From positions 29,692-93,691 of the forward strand of contig JAFQJD010000034.1 of the NCBI GenBank assembly GCA_017415105.1: DNA of 64,000 bases, read 5' to 3'. Below are positions 16,127-25,920 of the stretch, piece after piece. Positions within the stretch are counted from its first letter, which is position 1. Each line of letters opens with the position of its first letter. A program made the position numbers and the translations under genes. Source of the DNA: Clostridia bacterium (GTDB lineage: Bacteria; Bacillota; Clostridia; UBA1381). The notes beneath the pieces were generated by a model. It had not been told where the DNA came from, did not search any database, and saw only the letters and a program-made list of their open reading frames with translations.

Positions 16127-17485
16127 TTAGTCAAGAATATCTGTAATATCGTTTACGCCCGTAGCGGTAGTTACAACGACTACTGTATCATTGCTCATCA
16201 TTGCATCGCTGCCTCGGGGAATAATTATTTTTCCGTTACGGTGTATGCAGGCAACAAGTGCACTCTTGCTTATGTTAAGTGAATGCAATGGTATATTTGC
16301 TACAGGTGAGTTTTCTTTTATGCGGAACTCCAATGCCTCTGCATTTCCGTTTAAGATACGGTGCATGGTTTCAATATTACTGCCCATTGAGTTGCGTTTT
16401 GAACGCACAAACTGCACTATATTTTCAGCAGTTATGTTTTTTGGACAGATTGTTGTTCCGAGGTCAAGTTTGTTTATTACATCATCGTATGCAATACGGT
16501 TTATTTTCGTTATGAGTTTACCATCAGTTACTGTGCGTGCAAACATAGAAAGCAGAATGTTTTCTTCGTCAATGTTTGTAAGTGACACGAATGATGAGGT
16601 GTTTTCAATGCCTTCCTCAAGAAGCTGTCTGTTGTCAGTACCGTCTGCATGTATTATGGTAGTTTTGGGTAACAGTTCACAAAGCTCGTCGCATCGTTTT
16701 TTATCACGCTCTATGATTTTTACATCAATGCCGGACTCATTAAGAAGCTTTGCAAGATAAACTGCCGTTTCGCCGCCGCCGACTATGATTGTGTTCTTAA
16801 CTTTACCCAACTTTATGCCGGCTTTTTTGAAAAATACAGCTTCGGTTTTTAGCGGGGCAAGCACGCTTATATAGTCGTTAGCGAGCAGTGTGAAATCACC
16901 GTGTGGAATGAAGGTTTCATTTTCACGTTCAACTCCGCAGACAAGAACGTCACAACCAAGTTTTCCTACAATATTTGCGACCTTCATATTATTGAGTACG
17001 GAATCCTCGGGGATTTGGAACTTTAATATTTCCACTCTGCCTTTTGCAAATGTGTCAATGTTTATTGCTGCAGGGAAACGCAGATTTCGTGCAATTACCG
17101 CTGCTGCCGCACGTTCGGGGTTGATAACCATTGCAAGTCCAAGGTCTTCCTTGAACAGGTGTATCTCTTTTCCATATTCGGGGTTTCTCACACGTGCAAT
17201 CGTCTGGCAGTGACCGGACTTGCGCGCAATAAGGCAGGTAAGAAGATTTATTTCGTCTGATGCAGTTACTGCGATAAGAATATCTGCATCCCTGACACCT
17301 GCGTCAGTAAGAGTGTCAAGGCTTGTTCCGCTACCCAGAACACCCATAACGTCAAATTGATTAACAAGTGTATTTATCGGGAGAGTGCGTGTGTCAACAA
17401 CGGTTATGTTATGTTCTTTTTCAAGACAGAGCATCTCAACAATCTTTTTGCCGACATTTCCACATCCTACAACTATAATATTCAT
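16127..17485 (-). CDS. trkA: Trk potassium uptake regulatory subunit
   Basis: The 452-residue protein has two tandem RCK modules. NIIVVGCGNVGKKIVE begins the first Rossmann fold and NTIIVGGGETAVYLAKLL the second (about residue 230); each is followed by a TrkA-C domain. It binds NAD(H) or ATP and gates TrkH. The start at 17485 follows GAGGGA. It is only 18 nt downstream of the Clp ATPase gene, so the three genes are likely one operon. Confidence 0.93.
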   Translation of the reverse strand: MNIIVVGCGNVGKKIVEMLCLEKEHNITVVDTRTLPINTLVNQFDVMGVLGSGTSLDTLTDAGVRDADILIAVTASDEINLLTCLIARKSGHCQTIARVRNPEYGKEIHLFKEDLGLAMVINPERAAAAVIARNLRFPAAINIDTFAKGRVEILKFQIPEDSVLNNMKVANIVGKLGCDVLVCGVERENETFIPHGDFTLLANDYISVLAPLKTEAVFFKKAGIKLGKVKNTIIVGGGETAVYLAKLLNESGIDVKIIERDKKRCDELCELLPKTTIIHADGTDNRQLLEEGIENTSSFVSLTNIDEENILLSMFARTVTDGKLITKINRIAYDDVINKLDLGTTICPKNITAENIVQFVRSKRNSMGSNIETMHRILNGNAEALEFRIKENSPVANIPLHSLNISKSALVACIHRNGKIIIPRGSDAMMSNDTVVVVTTATGVNDITDILD

Positions 17486-17503
17486 ACTTAATTCCCTCAT
17501 TTA

Positions 17504-19834
17504 TCAGTTTACGGTAAGTATTAGTTCCTTGCCGTCAGCATCTGCTGTTATCTGTGTGTTTTCTGTTATTTTGCCTGTGAGTGCAAGCTTTGCGAGCTTA
17601 TCCTCAAGCAGTGAGCGGATAGCCCGCTTAAGCGGTCTTGCACCGAACTTAACGTCATAGCCCGTCTCAAGTATCAAATCCTTTGCGGTATCTGTTACGG
17701 TAAGTGATGCGTTCTTTTCGCTTATCTTCTGTGATATATCCTTTAAGAGCAGGTCAATAATCTGTCTCAGTTCAGGCTTTGTGAGTGGTTTAAATACAAC
17801 TACCTCATCAATTCTGTTTAAAAACTCCGGACGGAAGAACTCTTTTAAGCTCTTATCAACATTGTCTTTCATTGTAACCTCAACATCGCGTGCAAAGCCT
17901 GTTTTGTTTGCAGAGAACTCCGAGCCTGAGTTTGTTGTCATAACGATGATGGTGTTTTCAAAGTTTACTATCTTGCCGTGACTGTCTGCAATACGTCCGT
18001 CATCAAGTATCTGCAGGAATATATTAAATACATCAGGATGTGCTTTTTCTATCTCGTCAAGCAGGATTACAGAATACGGCTTTCTGCGTATTTTCTCCGT
18101 AAGCTGACCGGCATCGTCGTATCCGACATATCCCGGAGGCGAACCGATAAGCTTTGACACTGCGTGCTTTTCCATATACTCCGACATATCTATACGCACA
18201 AGTGCTTCTTCGTTATTAAACATAACCTCTGCAATAGTTTTAACAAGCTCGGTTTTACCAACGCCTGTCGGGCCTGCGAATATGAAAGAAACGGGACGTT
18301 TCTTTGTTGTTATATCGGCACGTCCTCTGCGTATTGCACGTGCAACGGCAGTGACTGCATCCTCCTGACCGATTACACGTTCGTGTATGCGTGTTTCGAG
18401 ATTCAAGAGCTTTTCTGTTTCATCTTCTGTGAGTCTGTGTACCGGTATTTTAGTCCAGCTCTCAATGACTGCAGCGATGTCGTCAAATGTGATTTCGATA
18501 TCCTTTGATGATGCCTCGCATCTTGCCTTGTCGGCTTCAAGGCGAAGCTTTTCTGAACGCAGATTTGCTATTTTCTCATAGTCAGGGTTTTCGTTACCTG
18601 CGTTATTTAGTTCTTCTAGCTCTGTTTCGATAATTCCAAGTCGTTCGTTTACGAGTGTAAGCTCGTAAAGCTCCTTGTTTTTGAGGTTTACACGTGAACC
18701 GGCTTCGTCGATTACATCTATTGCCTTGTCAGGCAGAAAACGGTCTGTGATATACCGTTCAGACATTTTTACCGCCTGTTCAACAATTTCAGGAGATATT
18801 TTAACCTTATGATAGTTTTCATAATAGTCCTTGATACCGTTAAGTATCTCGATGCTTTCATCAATTGAAGGCTCGTCAATCATTACCGGCTGAAAACGCC
18901 TTTCAAGTGCTGTGTCTTTTTCTATATGCTTTCTGTACTCGTTTATGGTTGTAGCACCGATTATCTGTATTTCACCACGTGCAAGTGCAGGTTTTAAGAT
19001 GTTTGCCGCACTCATTGCACCTTCGGCATCACCTGCGGCTACAATGTTATGGATTTCGTCTATCACCAGCACAACATTACCGCGTTCCTCGGCTTCCTTT
19101 AAGAGTGATTTGAGCCTTGATTCGAACTGACCCCGAAACTGTGTTCCTGCAACGAGTGCCGCAAAGTCAATCAGATAAAGACGTACATCAAAAAGCTTCG
19201 GCGGAACACTGCGTTCAAATATACGCATTGCAAGTCCTTCGGCAACCGCAGTCTTGCCGACGCCGGGTTCGCCTAAAAGTATCGGATTATTCTTTGAACG
19301 ACGGTTCAGAATCTGAATTACACGCTCAATTTCATCGTTACGGCTTACTACTCTGTCAACCTTTCCAAGTGCTGCACGTGCGGTGAGGTCTGTACCGTAG
19401 GTGTCAAGCATACTTTTTTTGTTATTGCCGCTCTTGCGTGATTTTTTATCGTCCTTTTTGGTATCATCGTTCTTTTTTGAACTGCCACCCATACCACCGA
19501 AAAAGTTGTTCATAAAATCAGAGAGGGGAGCAGTTGCAGCACCGCCTTCAGAGTCCTCATCAGCATCTATGCCCATACTCATAAGCATATTTGCCTCTGC
19601 CTCTTGCAAAGCCTCCGGCCCGCCCATGCTTTCAATCATATCGTTCATCTGCTCGTTGATTGACTCTATCTCATCAGCACCGATGCCAAACTTCTCAAAC
19701 ATCTGGTCAACCGGTGCGAGTCCGAGCTCTTTTGCACACGACAAACAATAGCCTTCCATAGAGGTCTTGCCGTTCTCCATTTTCGTTATATACATTACTG
19801 CGGGTCTCACTCCGCATTTTACACACATTTCCAT
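17504..19834 (-). CDS. ClpE-like Clp ATPase with N-terminal zinc finger
   Basis: The 776-residue protein opens with CVKC and CLSC, a zinc finger like that of ClpE and of the McsA N-terminus. It lacks the double Clp-N domain. It then has two AAA+ modules: Walker [14 protein letters not shown] near residue 185 and [11 protein letters not shown] near 515, with a UVR-like coiled segment between ([15 protein letters not shown]). It unfolds proteins for ClpP; the usual ClpP-docking loop may be NKTGF. The start at 19834 is chosen because MEMCVKC matches the family, though AAAGGA is 14 nt away. No CtsR box was seen upstream. trkA-trkH follow in the same direction. Confidence 0.88.
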   Translation of the reverse strand: MEMCVKCGVRPAVMYITKMENGKTSMEGYCLSCAKELGLAPVDQMFEKFGIGADEIESINEQMNDMIESMGGPEALQEAEANMLMSMGIDADEDSEGGAATAPLSDFMNNFFGGMGGSSKKNDDTKKDDKKSRKSGNNKKSMLDTYGTDLTARAALGKVDRVVSRNDEIERVIQILNRRSKNNPILLGEPGVGKTAVAEGLAMRIFERSVPPKLFDVRLYLIDFAALVAGTQFRGQFESRLKSLLKEAEERGNVVLVIDEIHNIVAAGDAEGAMSAANILKPALARGEIQIIGATTINEYRKHIEKDTALERRFQPVMIDEPSIDESIEILNGIKDYYENYHKVKISPEIVEQAVKMSERYITDRFLPDKAIDVIDEAGSRVNLKNKELYELTLVNERLGIIETELEELNNAGNENPDYEKIANLRSEKLRLEADKARCEASSKDIEITFDDIAAVIESWTKIPVHRLTEDETEKLLNLETRIHERVIGQEDAVTAVARAIRRGRADITTKKRPVSFIFAGPTGVGKTELVKTIAEVMFNNEEALVRIDMSEYMEKHAVSKLIGSPPGYVGYDDAGQLTEKIRRKPYSVILLDEIEKAHPDVFNIFLQILDDGRIADSHGKIVNFENTIIVMTTNSGSEFSANKTGFARDVEVTMKDNVDKSLKEFFRPEFLNRIDEVVVFKPLTKPELRQIIDLLLKDISQKISEKNASLTVTDTAKDLILETGYDVKFGARPLKRAIRSLLEDKLAKLALTGKITENTQITADADGKELILTVN

Positions 19835-19877
19835 ATTTATATAAATTTTCCTTTCAATATACAAATAGCCATTTTGT

Positions 19878-19886
19878 ATTATACCA
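19878..19886 (-). promoter_or_regulatory. extended -10 promoter for the ClpE-like operon
   Basis: On the minus strand TGGTATAAT forms an extended -10 element about 45 nt before the start codon. No good -35 is visible at 17 bp. No CtsR heptads were found nearby. Confidence 0.5.
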
Positions 19887-19944
19887 CATATTTTTGCGTT
19901 TTAAAAGACTTTTTTTAAAATTTATAATTTGTTAACTATTTTAC

Positions 19945-19973
19945 TTGAAAAAAACAGTAATATAGTGTATAAT
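19945..19973 (+). promoter_or_regulatory. sigma-A promoter for rhaA
   Basis: TTGAAA at 19945-19950 and TATAAT at 19968-19973 are separated by 17 bp. It is divergent from the ClpE-like promoter. Confidence 0.82.
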
Positions 19974-20005
19974 ATACTCATCAGTTATTTTTTGGAGGTT
20001 GAGAA

Positions 20006-21265
20006 ATGTACGATATTAAGAAAGGTTATGAACTGGCAAAAGAATATTATGCACAGTATGGCATTGACGTTGACAAAGTGATAGAAATCTGTGACAAAAC
20101 TCCGATTTCTATGCACTGCTGGCAGGGTGATGACGTTAACGGCTTTGAGAAAAAAGAAGGCGGGTTAACCGGTGGTATCCAGACAACCGGTAACTATCCG
20201 GGTGCTGCAAGAAATGCAGAGGAATTGCGTGCCGATATTGAAAAGGCAATGGAATTTATCCCGGGCGAACTTAAGGTTAATGTACACGCAAACTATCAGG
20301 AGGCAGACACATTCGTTGACCGTGACGCAATAACAGAAGAAAACTTTAAAAACTGGGCAGACTGGGCAGTTGAGAAGGGAATAGGTCTTGACTTTAACCC
20401 GACATATTTTTCACATCCGTTGAGTGAAAAAGCAACACTTTCATCTGCGGATGAGAATGTAAGAAAGTTTTGGGTAAAGCACGGTATTGCGTGCCGTAAG
20501 ATAGGTGAGTATTTCTATAAGAGAACAGGTAAGGTTTGCGTTATAAACCACTGGACACCGGATGGTGACAAGGAGTTTCCGATAGATACATTGACACCGA
20601 GAACACAGCTTAAAAAGAGCTATGACGAAATCTTTGAGGCTACGAAGGATGTAGAGGGTGTTATGGACGGCATCGAATCAAAGGTGTTCGGTATTGGTGC
20701 TGAAAGCTTTACAGCAGGCTCGCACGAGTTCTGTATGGGCTACGTTATGAAAGCTAATAAGGACCATATCATTATGACTCTTGATACAGGTCATTATCAT
20801 CCGACAGAGGTTGTTTCAGCGAAGCTTGGTGCTGTTTATACATTCTCTGACCATGTGCTTTTGCACGTATCACGTCCGGTTCGTTGGGACAGTGACCACG
20901 TGGTTGCATTTGATGATGAAACAAAGGCAATTATGGAAGAGCTTGTAAGACTTGATAAGCTCGAGGATACATACATAGCAACCGACTTCTTTGATGCATC
21001 AATCAACCGTATCGCTGCATGGGCAATCGGTATGCGTAACACAAGAAAGGCTATGCTTTATGCACTGCTTCAGCCGACAGAGATGATGAAGAAGCTTGAG
21101 GCTGAGGGCGATGTATCAGGCAGGCTTGCAGTATCACAGGAGTTCAAGGCTGCACCGTTCTCGCTTGTATGGGACTACTACTGTGAAAAGACAAACAAGG
21201 GCGTTGGTCTTTCATGGCTTGATGAAGTACGCAAATACGAAAAAGAAGTTCTGTTAAACAGATAA
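20006..21265 (+). CDS. rhaA: L-rhamnose isomerase
   Basis: The 419-residue protein matches bacterial RhaA, which interconverts L-rhamnose and L-rhamnulose. Recognisable segments are SMHCWQGDDVNGFE near the start, VNVHANYQE, LDFNPTYFSHPLSEK, GIGAESFTAGSHEF and TLDTGHYHPTEVV, holding the metal ligands. TTTGGAGGTTGAG precedes the ATG. It stands alone: no rhaB, rhaD or transporter is adjacent, so the rest of the pathway must lie elsewhere. Confidence 0.93.
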   Translation: MYDIKKGYELAKEYYAQYGIDVDKVIEICDKTPISMHCWQGDDVNGFEKKEGGLTGGIQTTGNYPGAARNAEELRADIEKAMEFIPGELKVNVHANYQEADTFVDRDAITEENFKNWADWAVEKGIGLDFNPTYFSHPLSEKATLSSADENVRKFWVKHGIACRKIGEYFYKRTGKVCVINHWTPDGDKEFPIDTLTPRTQLKKSYDEIFEATKDVEGVMDGIESKVFGIGAESFTAGSHEFCMGYVMKANKDHIIMTLDTGHYHPTEVVSAKLGAVYTFSDHVLLHVSRPVRWDSDHVVAFDDETKAIMEELVRLDKLEDTYIATDFFDASINRIAAWAIGMRNTRKAMLYALLQPTEMMKKLEAEGDVSGRLAVSQEFKAAPFSLVWDYYCEKTNKGVGLSWLDEVRKYEKEVLLNR

Positions 21266-21274
21266 ATTAAAAGA

Positions 21275-21303
21275 GGGAGTGTACCGTATTCGGTTACACT
21301 CCC
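21275..21303. terminator. convergent hairpin between rhaA and dpaB
   Basis: GGGAGTGTACCG pairs with CGGTTACACTCCC around TATT, with a one-base bulge. T-rich but interrupted sequence follows on the plus strand. It lies between two convergent genes. Confidence 0.55.
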
Positions 21304-21310
21304 ATTTATA

Positions 21311-21892
21311 TTAAACAGCCAGTATTGGCTGGAATTGTTTGTTTTCGAGTGCTGATTCTACCGTTTCATTAAGCTTTGTAAAATCGGCAATAAGTGAGTT
21401 TGGCTTATGTATACAGTCATCCTGCCCGAAGGGGATAAAGTAGCAGTGCTTACGTGCTAAAAGCCTGCCGATGTTTTCGGCGGCAGCACCAAGTCCGTCG
21501 TTGGTTGAAACGCCTATAATAAGCGGACGTTTATTGCGGAGATGTGCCTTTGCCGCAAGTGTTACGGATGTATCGGCAACTGCATTTGAAAGCTTCGCAA
21601 GGGTGTTTCCGGTGCAGGGAAGGATAACGAGTGCATCAAGTAATTTTTTCGGACCAATCGGCTCGGTTTGATAAACCGTATGCAAAATTTTTTTGCCTGT
21701 TATTTCTTCGAGTTGTCTTTGGAAATCAGCACAAGTCCCAAACCGTGTGTCTGTTGAGTATGCAGTTTCACTCATTATCGGGATGATATCTGCTCCTGTT
21801 TCTTTGAGTGATTTTACAGCTTCAATTGCATTTTTGAATGTACAGAATGAGCCACACATTGCAAAGCCTATTGTTTTACCTTTTAAATCCAT
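21311..21892 (-). CDS. dpaB: dipicolinate synthase subunit B
   Basis: The 193-residue flavoprotein-fold protein matches SpoVFB. KTIGFAMCGSFCTF opens it, and LPCTGNTLAKLSNAVADT is the phosphopantothenoylcysteine-decarboxylase-like flavin site. With DpaA it makes dipicolinic acid in the mother cell during spore formation, from a lysine-pathway intermediate. It follows dpaA on the same strand after 95 nt, a gap that contains a TCAGACAG/CTGTCTGA inverted repeat. Confidence 0.92.
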   Translation of the reverse strand: MDLKGKTIGFAMCGSFCTFKNAIEAVKSLKETGADIIPIMSETAYSTDTRFGTCADFQRQLEEITGKKILHTVYQTEPIGPKKLLDALVILPCTGNTLAKLSNAVADTSVTLAAKAHLRNKRPLIIGVSTNDGLGAAAENIGRLLARKHCYFIPFGQDDCIHKPNSLIADFTKLNETVESALENKQFQPILAV

Positions 21893-21987
21893 TTAAATTT
21901 CACTCCTTTCAATGATATAGTTGAAGTTTGAATAAATTTTCAGACAGCAAAAACTCTTCACTTCTACCTGTCTGAATTCATTCAGAC

Positions 21988-22845
21988 TTATACCTCCTCT
22001 CGTAGCATATTCACTATAGTGTCTTTGATTATAATCCCTGCTGTGACGGGTGCTACACGACCGGGAAGAGACAATGCCCAGACTACGTGAACGCCAAGCT
22101 CTTTTGCGTTTTCAAAGTCCACACCGCCCGGTTTTGAGGCAAGGTCAATAACAAGTGCGTCTTTTTTTATGTGTCGGAGTTCCGGCTCGCCTAAAATCAG
22201 GGCAGGTACGGTGTTAAAGATTATATCAAATTCACCCAGCCTTGATTTTGCTTCGTTTACCGTAAGCGGGTAATATCCGTGTCCCTCAATCAGTGCGAGG
22301 TCAGCATATTTTCGTGCCGATACATAGGTTTTTGCACCCAATGCATCAAGTGATCTTGCGAGTATCTTTCCGACCTTGCCATAGCCGAGAACGAGGCAAC
22401 TGCTGTTATGCAACGTAATGGGTGTTTCGGAAATTGCAATTTCAATCGCACCCTCGGCTGTCGGTACGGCGTTTTTTATTGCGAGCTCGTCGCGGAGCAT
22501 ATAGTCACGGTGTTTTATACCTCGTTTGCTTAAGGAATCGGAAAGTTCTGGTGTGATGCATCCGCCAAATACAAGTGAAATAGGGTTTAGCTTTTTGGTA
22601 AGCTCTGCTACACTTAATTTTGTGTCTGAATATGGGGTGTTAATGTACACACCGTCAAATGAAACCGGGACAGGAAGTATTATAATTTCACTGTCAAGTA
22701 CGGTGTTTATATCTGTGGTGTTGTGCTCATAACTGATTTTATCTGTAAAGCCGAAAACTGTTACGTCATAGCCGTCTTTTCGTAATTCGTCTGCGAGTGT
22801 AAGCTGACGCAAGTCGCCGCCGATGACAGAAACTGTTTTAAACAT
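21988..22845 (-). CDS. dpaA: dipicolinate synthase subunit A
   Basis: The 285-residue protein matches SpoVFA. It has an N-terminal domain (VSVIGGDLRQLTLADEL) and a Rossmann NAD(P)H domain (SCLVLGYGKVGKILARSL near residue 150). It is the oxidoreductase half of dipicolinate synthase. The start at 22845 follows AAAGGAG at good spacing; an upstream in-frame ATG covers that site. The pair shows that the organism makes, or descends from makers of, endospores. Confidence 0.93.
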   Translation of the reverse strand: MFKTVSVIGGDLRQLTLADELRKDGYDVTVFGFTDKISYEHNTTDINTVLDSEIIILPVPVSFDGVYINTPYSDTKLSVAELTKKLNPISLVFGGCITPELSDSLSKRGIKHRDYMLRDELAIKNAVPTAEGAIEIAISETPITLHNSSCLVLGYGKVGKILARSLDALGAKTYVSARKYADLALIEGHGYYPLTVNEAKSRLGEFDIIFNTVPALILGEPELRHIKKDALVIDLASKPGGVDFENAKELGVHVVWALSLPGRVAPVTAGIIIKDTIVNMLREEV

Positions 22846-22892
22846 AATATACAACTCCTTTCGCATAAAAGTGCGTGATGACTTTTATAAGG

Positions 22893-22901
22893 TATATTAT
22901 G
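22893..22901 (-). promoter_or_regulatory. possible sigma-K -10 element for dpaA
   Basis: The minus strand reads CATAATATA, which fits the CATANNNTA -10 consensus of mother-cell sigma factor K, about 48 nt before dpaA. A matching -35 was not found at the usual distance, so this is weak support. Confidence 0.3.
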
Positions 22902-22955
22902 CGGTTTGTCACAGTTTTGACACGTAAATGAAACGCATATTTAAACATAAATATA

Positions 22956-22984
22956 TTGAAATTAAAACGGGTTAATGGTATAAT
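22956..22984 (+). promoter_or_regulatory. sigma-A promoter for esterase-lacI unit
   Basis: TTGAAA at 22956-22961 and TATAAT at 22979-22984 are separated by 17 bp; the -10 is also preceded by TGG. Confidence 0.82.
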
Positions 22985-23014
22985 ATTTAAAATTAAAAAT
23001 AGCGGAGGTAAATC

Positions 23015-23773
23015 ATGGCACTTGTTGATTTGAAATTTTACAGTGAAGCACTCGGGATGCAAACTGAGGTGTATGTCGTAATACCGCAAAAAAGCAGTAT
23101 CGGTGAGATTGGTATAGACAATAATGCAAAGTCGGAGAAATATAAAACACTTTATCTTTTGCATGGATTAAGTGACGATCATACAATATGGCTTCGCCGT
23201 ACATCAATTGAGCGTTATGCTGCGGATTACGGTATTTGTGTTGTTATGCCGTGTGGTGACAGGAGCTTCTATACTGATATGAAATACGGGGCAAAGTATT
23301 ATACGTATATTGCCAAGGAATTGCCCTGCATAATCCGTGAGTTTTTTAATGTTTCGGAGAAGAGGGAAGACACGTATATTGCAGGTCTTTCGATGGGTGG
23401 TTACGGTGCGTTGAAAATCGCATTGCGTGAAAGCGATAAATTCTGTGCGGCGGCAGGCTTGTCATCGGTTGCGGATATTTACCGTGAGGATTTCAGGAAA
23501 ACACTTGTGCCTGTATTCGGTGATAATATTGAGATACCGCGTGAGGATGATTTATTTGCACTGGTTGATATGAAAAATGAAATTGCAGATAAACCGCGTC
23601 TGTTTATGGCAGTAGGAACAGAGGATTTTATGTATGAGGATAATCTGCGGCTCAAATCAAAGATTGAAAGTCTTGATTATGACTACACATATATAGAGGA
23701 TAAGGGTGAACATTCGTGGGGTTTCTGGGACGATAAGATTCAGGGTGCCCTGGAGTGGATGTTTGAAAAATAA
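23015..23773 (+). CDS. esterase D/feruloyl-esterase-like hydrolase
   Basis: The 252-residue protein is an alpha/beta hydrolase of the tributyrin-esterase (putative esterase) family. The nucleophile elbow is GLSMGGYGA near residue 127; LYLLHGLSDDHTIW forms the oxyanion region, and GEHSWGFWD near the C-terminus supplies the histidine. It has no signal peptide, so it probably works in the cytoplasm. Substrate is unknown; small acyl or acetyl esters of sugars would fit the neighbouring sugar regulator. The gap to the LacI-type gene is 35 nt, so they are probably co-transcribed. Confidence 0.85.
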   Translation: MALVDLKFYSEALGMQTEVYVVIPQKSSIGEIGIDNNAKSEKYKTLYLLHGLSDDHTIWLRRTSIERYAADYGICVVMPCGDRSFYTDMKYGAKYYTYIAKELPCIIREFFNVSEKREDTYIAGLSMGGYGALKIALRESDKFCAAAGLSSVADIYREDFRKTLVPVFGDNIEIPREDDLFALVDMKNEIADKPRLFMAVGTEDFMYEDNLRLKSKIESLDYDYTYIEDKGEHSWGFWDDKIQGALEWMFEK

Positions 23774-23808
23774 AAATTATAGTATACAGAAGAAGGGGGA
23801 GGGACGGA

Positions 23809-24807
23809 ATGAAAAAATTAACAGTAAAAGAAATTGCGAAAATGGCAGGCGTTTCTGTTACTGCTGTGTCGTTTGTTCTAAACAACAAACCCGGCGTAAG
23901 TGACGAAACACGTGCAAAAGTTCAGCAGATTATTGACGAAACGGGGTTCAAACCAAACCTTAACTCGAAAAAACTGTTGTTTAATAAAAGCTTTAATATA
24001 ACGCTTATGGTAAACTCTTTTTCATCACCGTTTGACGATTTGTTTTATTTTGAAATCACCCGTGGTATTCTGAACCGTAGCCGGAAATATAATTATAATA
24101 TAACAATAGCCAAGCTTTCGTCGTCCAAACCACAATTGCCGGATACTGTATATTCAGGCGATACTGACGGCATAATCTTTATGCAGGATATCAGTGAAAA
24201 GCTTGTTGATAAGGCGGTTGCGAGCAAAATACCGTCAGTTATAGTTGACTCCCACTCAATAAGCAAGAAAATTCCTTCAATAGCACCTGATTACCGTAAA
24301 GCAACCTATGATGCAACAAAGCATCTTATAAAATGTGGACATACGGACGTTGCGATGATTGCATCCGATACAGTTCTTGACTTTTACAAACAGTCACTTT
24401 TAGGCTTTTGCGATGCAATGAACGAAGCTGATCTTACTGCAAACCCTGAATCCTGCGGAATATGTGCACGTGATGAGGAGTCGGCGTATGATGCCTGTAA
24501 GAAGCTTTTGTCTGGTGATACAACCCCATCTGCCGTTGTATGTACGGTAGACAGTTTTGCAATAGGTGCGATGCGTTGTGCCAAGGATATGGGATTTTCT
24601 GTACCAAATGATATCTCGTTTATCGGTATAGATGATATTTTGCTTTCACGATACATTGAACCCAAGCTTACCACTATGGGTATTGACAAGGTTGAAATGG
24701 GAAAAATGGCAATGGATATGCTCTTTAAACAGATAGAGGGGGAAACTGCTCAAAGCGTGTTATTGCCAATGGAGCTGATAGAAAGAGATTCGGTAAAGAA
24801 AATATAA
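23809..24807 (+). CDS. LacI-family transcriptional regulator
   Basis: The 332-residue protein has the LacI headpiece (KKLTVKEIAKMAGVSVTAVS, then NNKPGVSDETR) and a periplasmic-binding-protein-like effector domain. GFKPNLNSKKL is the hinge region. Ligand cannot be named. Two LacI-type palindromes sit in the promoter of the convergent operon at 24869-28299, making that operon the likely target. AAGGGGGAGGGACGG precedes the start. Confidence 0.92.
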   Translation: MKKLTVKEIAKMAGVSVTAVSFVLNNKPGVSDETRAKVQQIIDETGFKPNLNSKKLLFNKSFNITLMVNSFSSPFDDLFYFEITRGILNRSRKYNYNITIAKLSSSKPQLPDTVYSGDTDGIIFMQDISEKLVDKAVASKIPSVIVDSHSISKKIPSIAPDYRKATYDATKHLIKCGHTDVAMIASDTVLDFYKQSLLGFCDAMNEADLTANPESCGICARDEESAYDACKKLLSGDTTPSAVVCTVDSFAIGAMRCAKDMGFSVPNDISFIGIDDILLSRYIEPKLTTMGIDKVEMGKMAMDMLFKQIEGETAQSVLLPMELIERDSVKKI

Positions 24808-24813
24808 TAATCT

Positions 24814-24843
24814 AAAACACCGCAAAAATGTGGCGGTGTTTTT
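24814..24843 (+). terminator. terminator after the lacI-type gene
   Basis: AAAACACCGC pairs with GCGGTGTTTT and is followed by T's. It may also work from the minus strand for the convergent operon. Confidence 0.85.
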
Positions 24844-24868
24844 AGGATTTATTATGTATGTAGATGGG

Positions 24869-25900
24869 TTATATACCCATAAGAAGCTCCATTACGTACA
24901 TTTCAAGCTTTTCGTAGTCTCTTTCTTCTACGCACTTCTTCTGGAAGTCATAGTCGAAACGTACTGCCTTTTCTTCCAAAGCCTTAGCAATCTTAAGACT
25001 GTTTATAAGGTGCTGATAGCTTCCTTCCTGCTTCTCGGTTCTCATAACCTTTACGTCAAGACCGATATACTCACCGTTCTTGCCGTAGCCTGTTTCCATA
25101 AGAACCTTCATCTGATTGAATGCTGCACGAAGGTTTTCTACACCAAAGCTCTTGTCCTGGTCGTACTTGATACCGTTCTGGTCATTTAAGTGAACACCCC
25201 AGAGCTTGCCCATAGCTGTAGCAAAGCCTATCTCACTTGCAGGGTCAAGTCCTGCAAGCATAGCGTGTGCTGATTCAAGCAAACCGCCTACACGTGACGG
25301 GTCCTTTGTTGTAGCTGAAACTGCCATACAGTGTCCCATTGTCGGGCAAACACTTCTGTCTATCGGCTCGTTCGGCTTTGTTTCGATAAGAATTTTGATG
25401 TTCTTGTCATAGTCAAGCATCTTGTTGATTGCATCAATAAGACGGTTTGTTGCCTCAACCGGGCTCTTGCTCTCATAACAGAGAGTACCTTCACGGGCGA
25501 GCCAGAGAACTATTTTGTCACAGCCAAAAACATTAGCTATATCTATTGAACGGTATGCTCTCCACATTGCATACTCTCTGTCCTCAGCACTGTTTGAACA
25601 GAAACCACCGTCTGTTGTATGGGGGTCAAACCATAGTCTGGGAGCAACGAACTCTGCTGCAAGCTCATACTTGTCAAGAAGAGCCTTTATCTTCTTTGCT
25701 TCCTCAATTATTTCTGCCTCTGTGTAGTTGTTGATATTGGGAACTGCGTCATCATCATGGAACTGGATGGCGTCAAAACCGATATCCTTAAACATCTTAA
25801 TCTTTTCCTCAAACGGAATTGTCTCACGAACTGCGGGACCGTAAGCGTCTGCACCCTCGTGTACGTCCCATGGTCCTACTGAATACTTAAATCTGCTCAT
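24869..25900 (-). CDS. xylose-isomerase-like TIM-barrel protein
   Basis: The 343-residue protein resembles the short, actinomycete-type xylose isomerase. FHDDD (catalytic His and Asp), LWLAREG, ETKPNEP (metal Glu and Lys), LLESAH (Glu, His) and NGIKYDQDKSFG (two Asp ligands) can be lined up with the Streptomyces enzyme as I recall it. The metal-binding Asp before that last motif (HIDLNGQ in Streptomyces) appears as His in VHLNDQN. Because of that change and its operon, the substrate may be another sugar or amino sugar. Third gene of a LacI-type-controlled operon, 20 nt after the oxidoreductase. Confidence 0.82.
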   Translation of the reverse strand: MSRFKYSVGPWDVHEGADAYGPAVRETIPFEEKIKMFKDIGFDAIQFHDDDAVPNINNYTEAEIIEEAKKIKALLDKYELAAEFVAPRLWFDPHTTDGGFCSNSAEDREYAMWRAYRSIDIANVFGCDKIVLWLAREGTLCYESKSPVEATNRLIDAINKMLDYDKNIKILIETKPNEPIDRSVCPTMGHCMAVSATTKDPSRVGGLLESAHAMLAGLDPASEIGFATAMGKLWGVHLNDQNGIKYDQDKSFGVENLRAAFNQMKVLMETGYGKNGEYIGLDVKVMRTEKQEGSYQHLINSLKIAKALEEKAVRFDYDFQKKCVEERDYEKLEMYVMELLMGI

Positions 25901-25920
25901 TTTTATTTACCTCCAATTTT

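Noticed and set aside
22846..23014. Riboswitch in the dpaA/esterase intergenic region
   Set aside because: Only promoter elements and AT-rich sequence; no conserved aptamer pattern was recognised.
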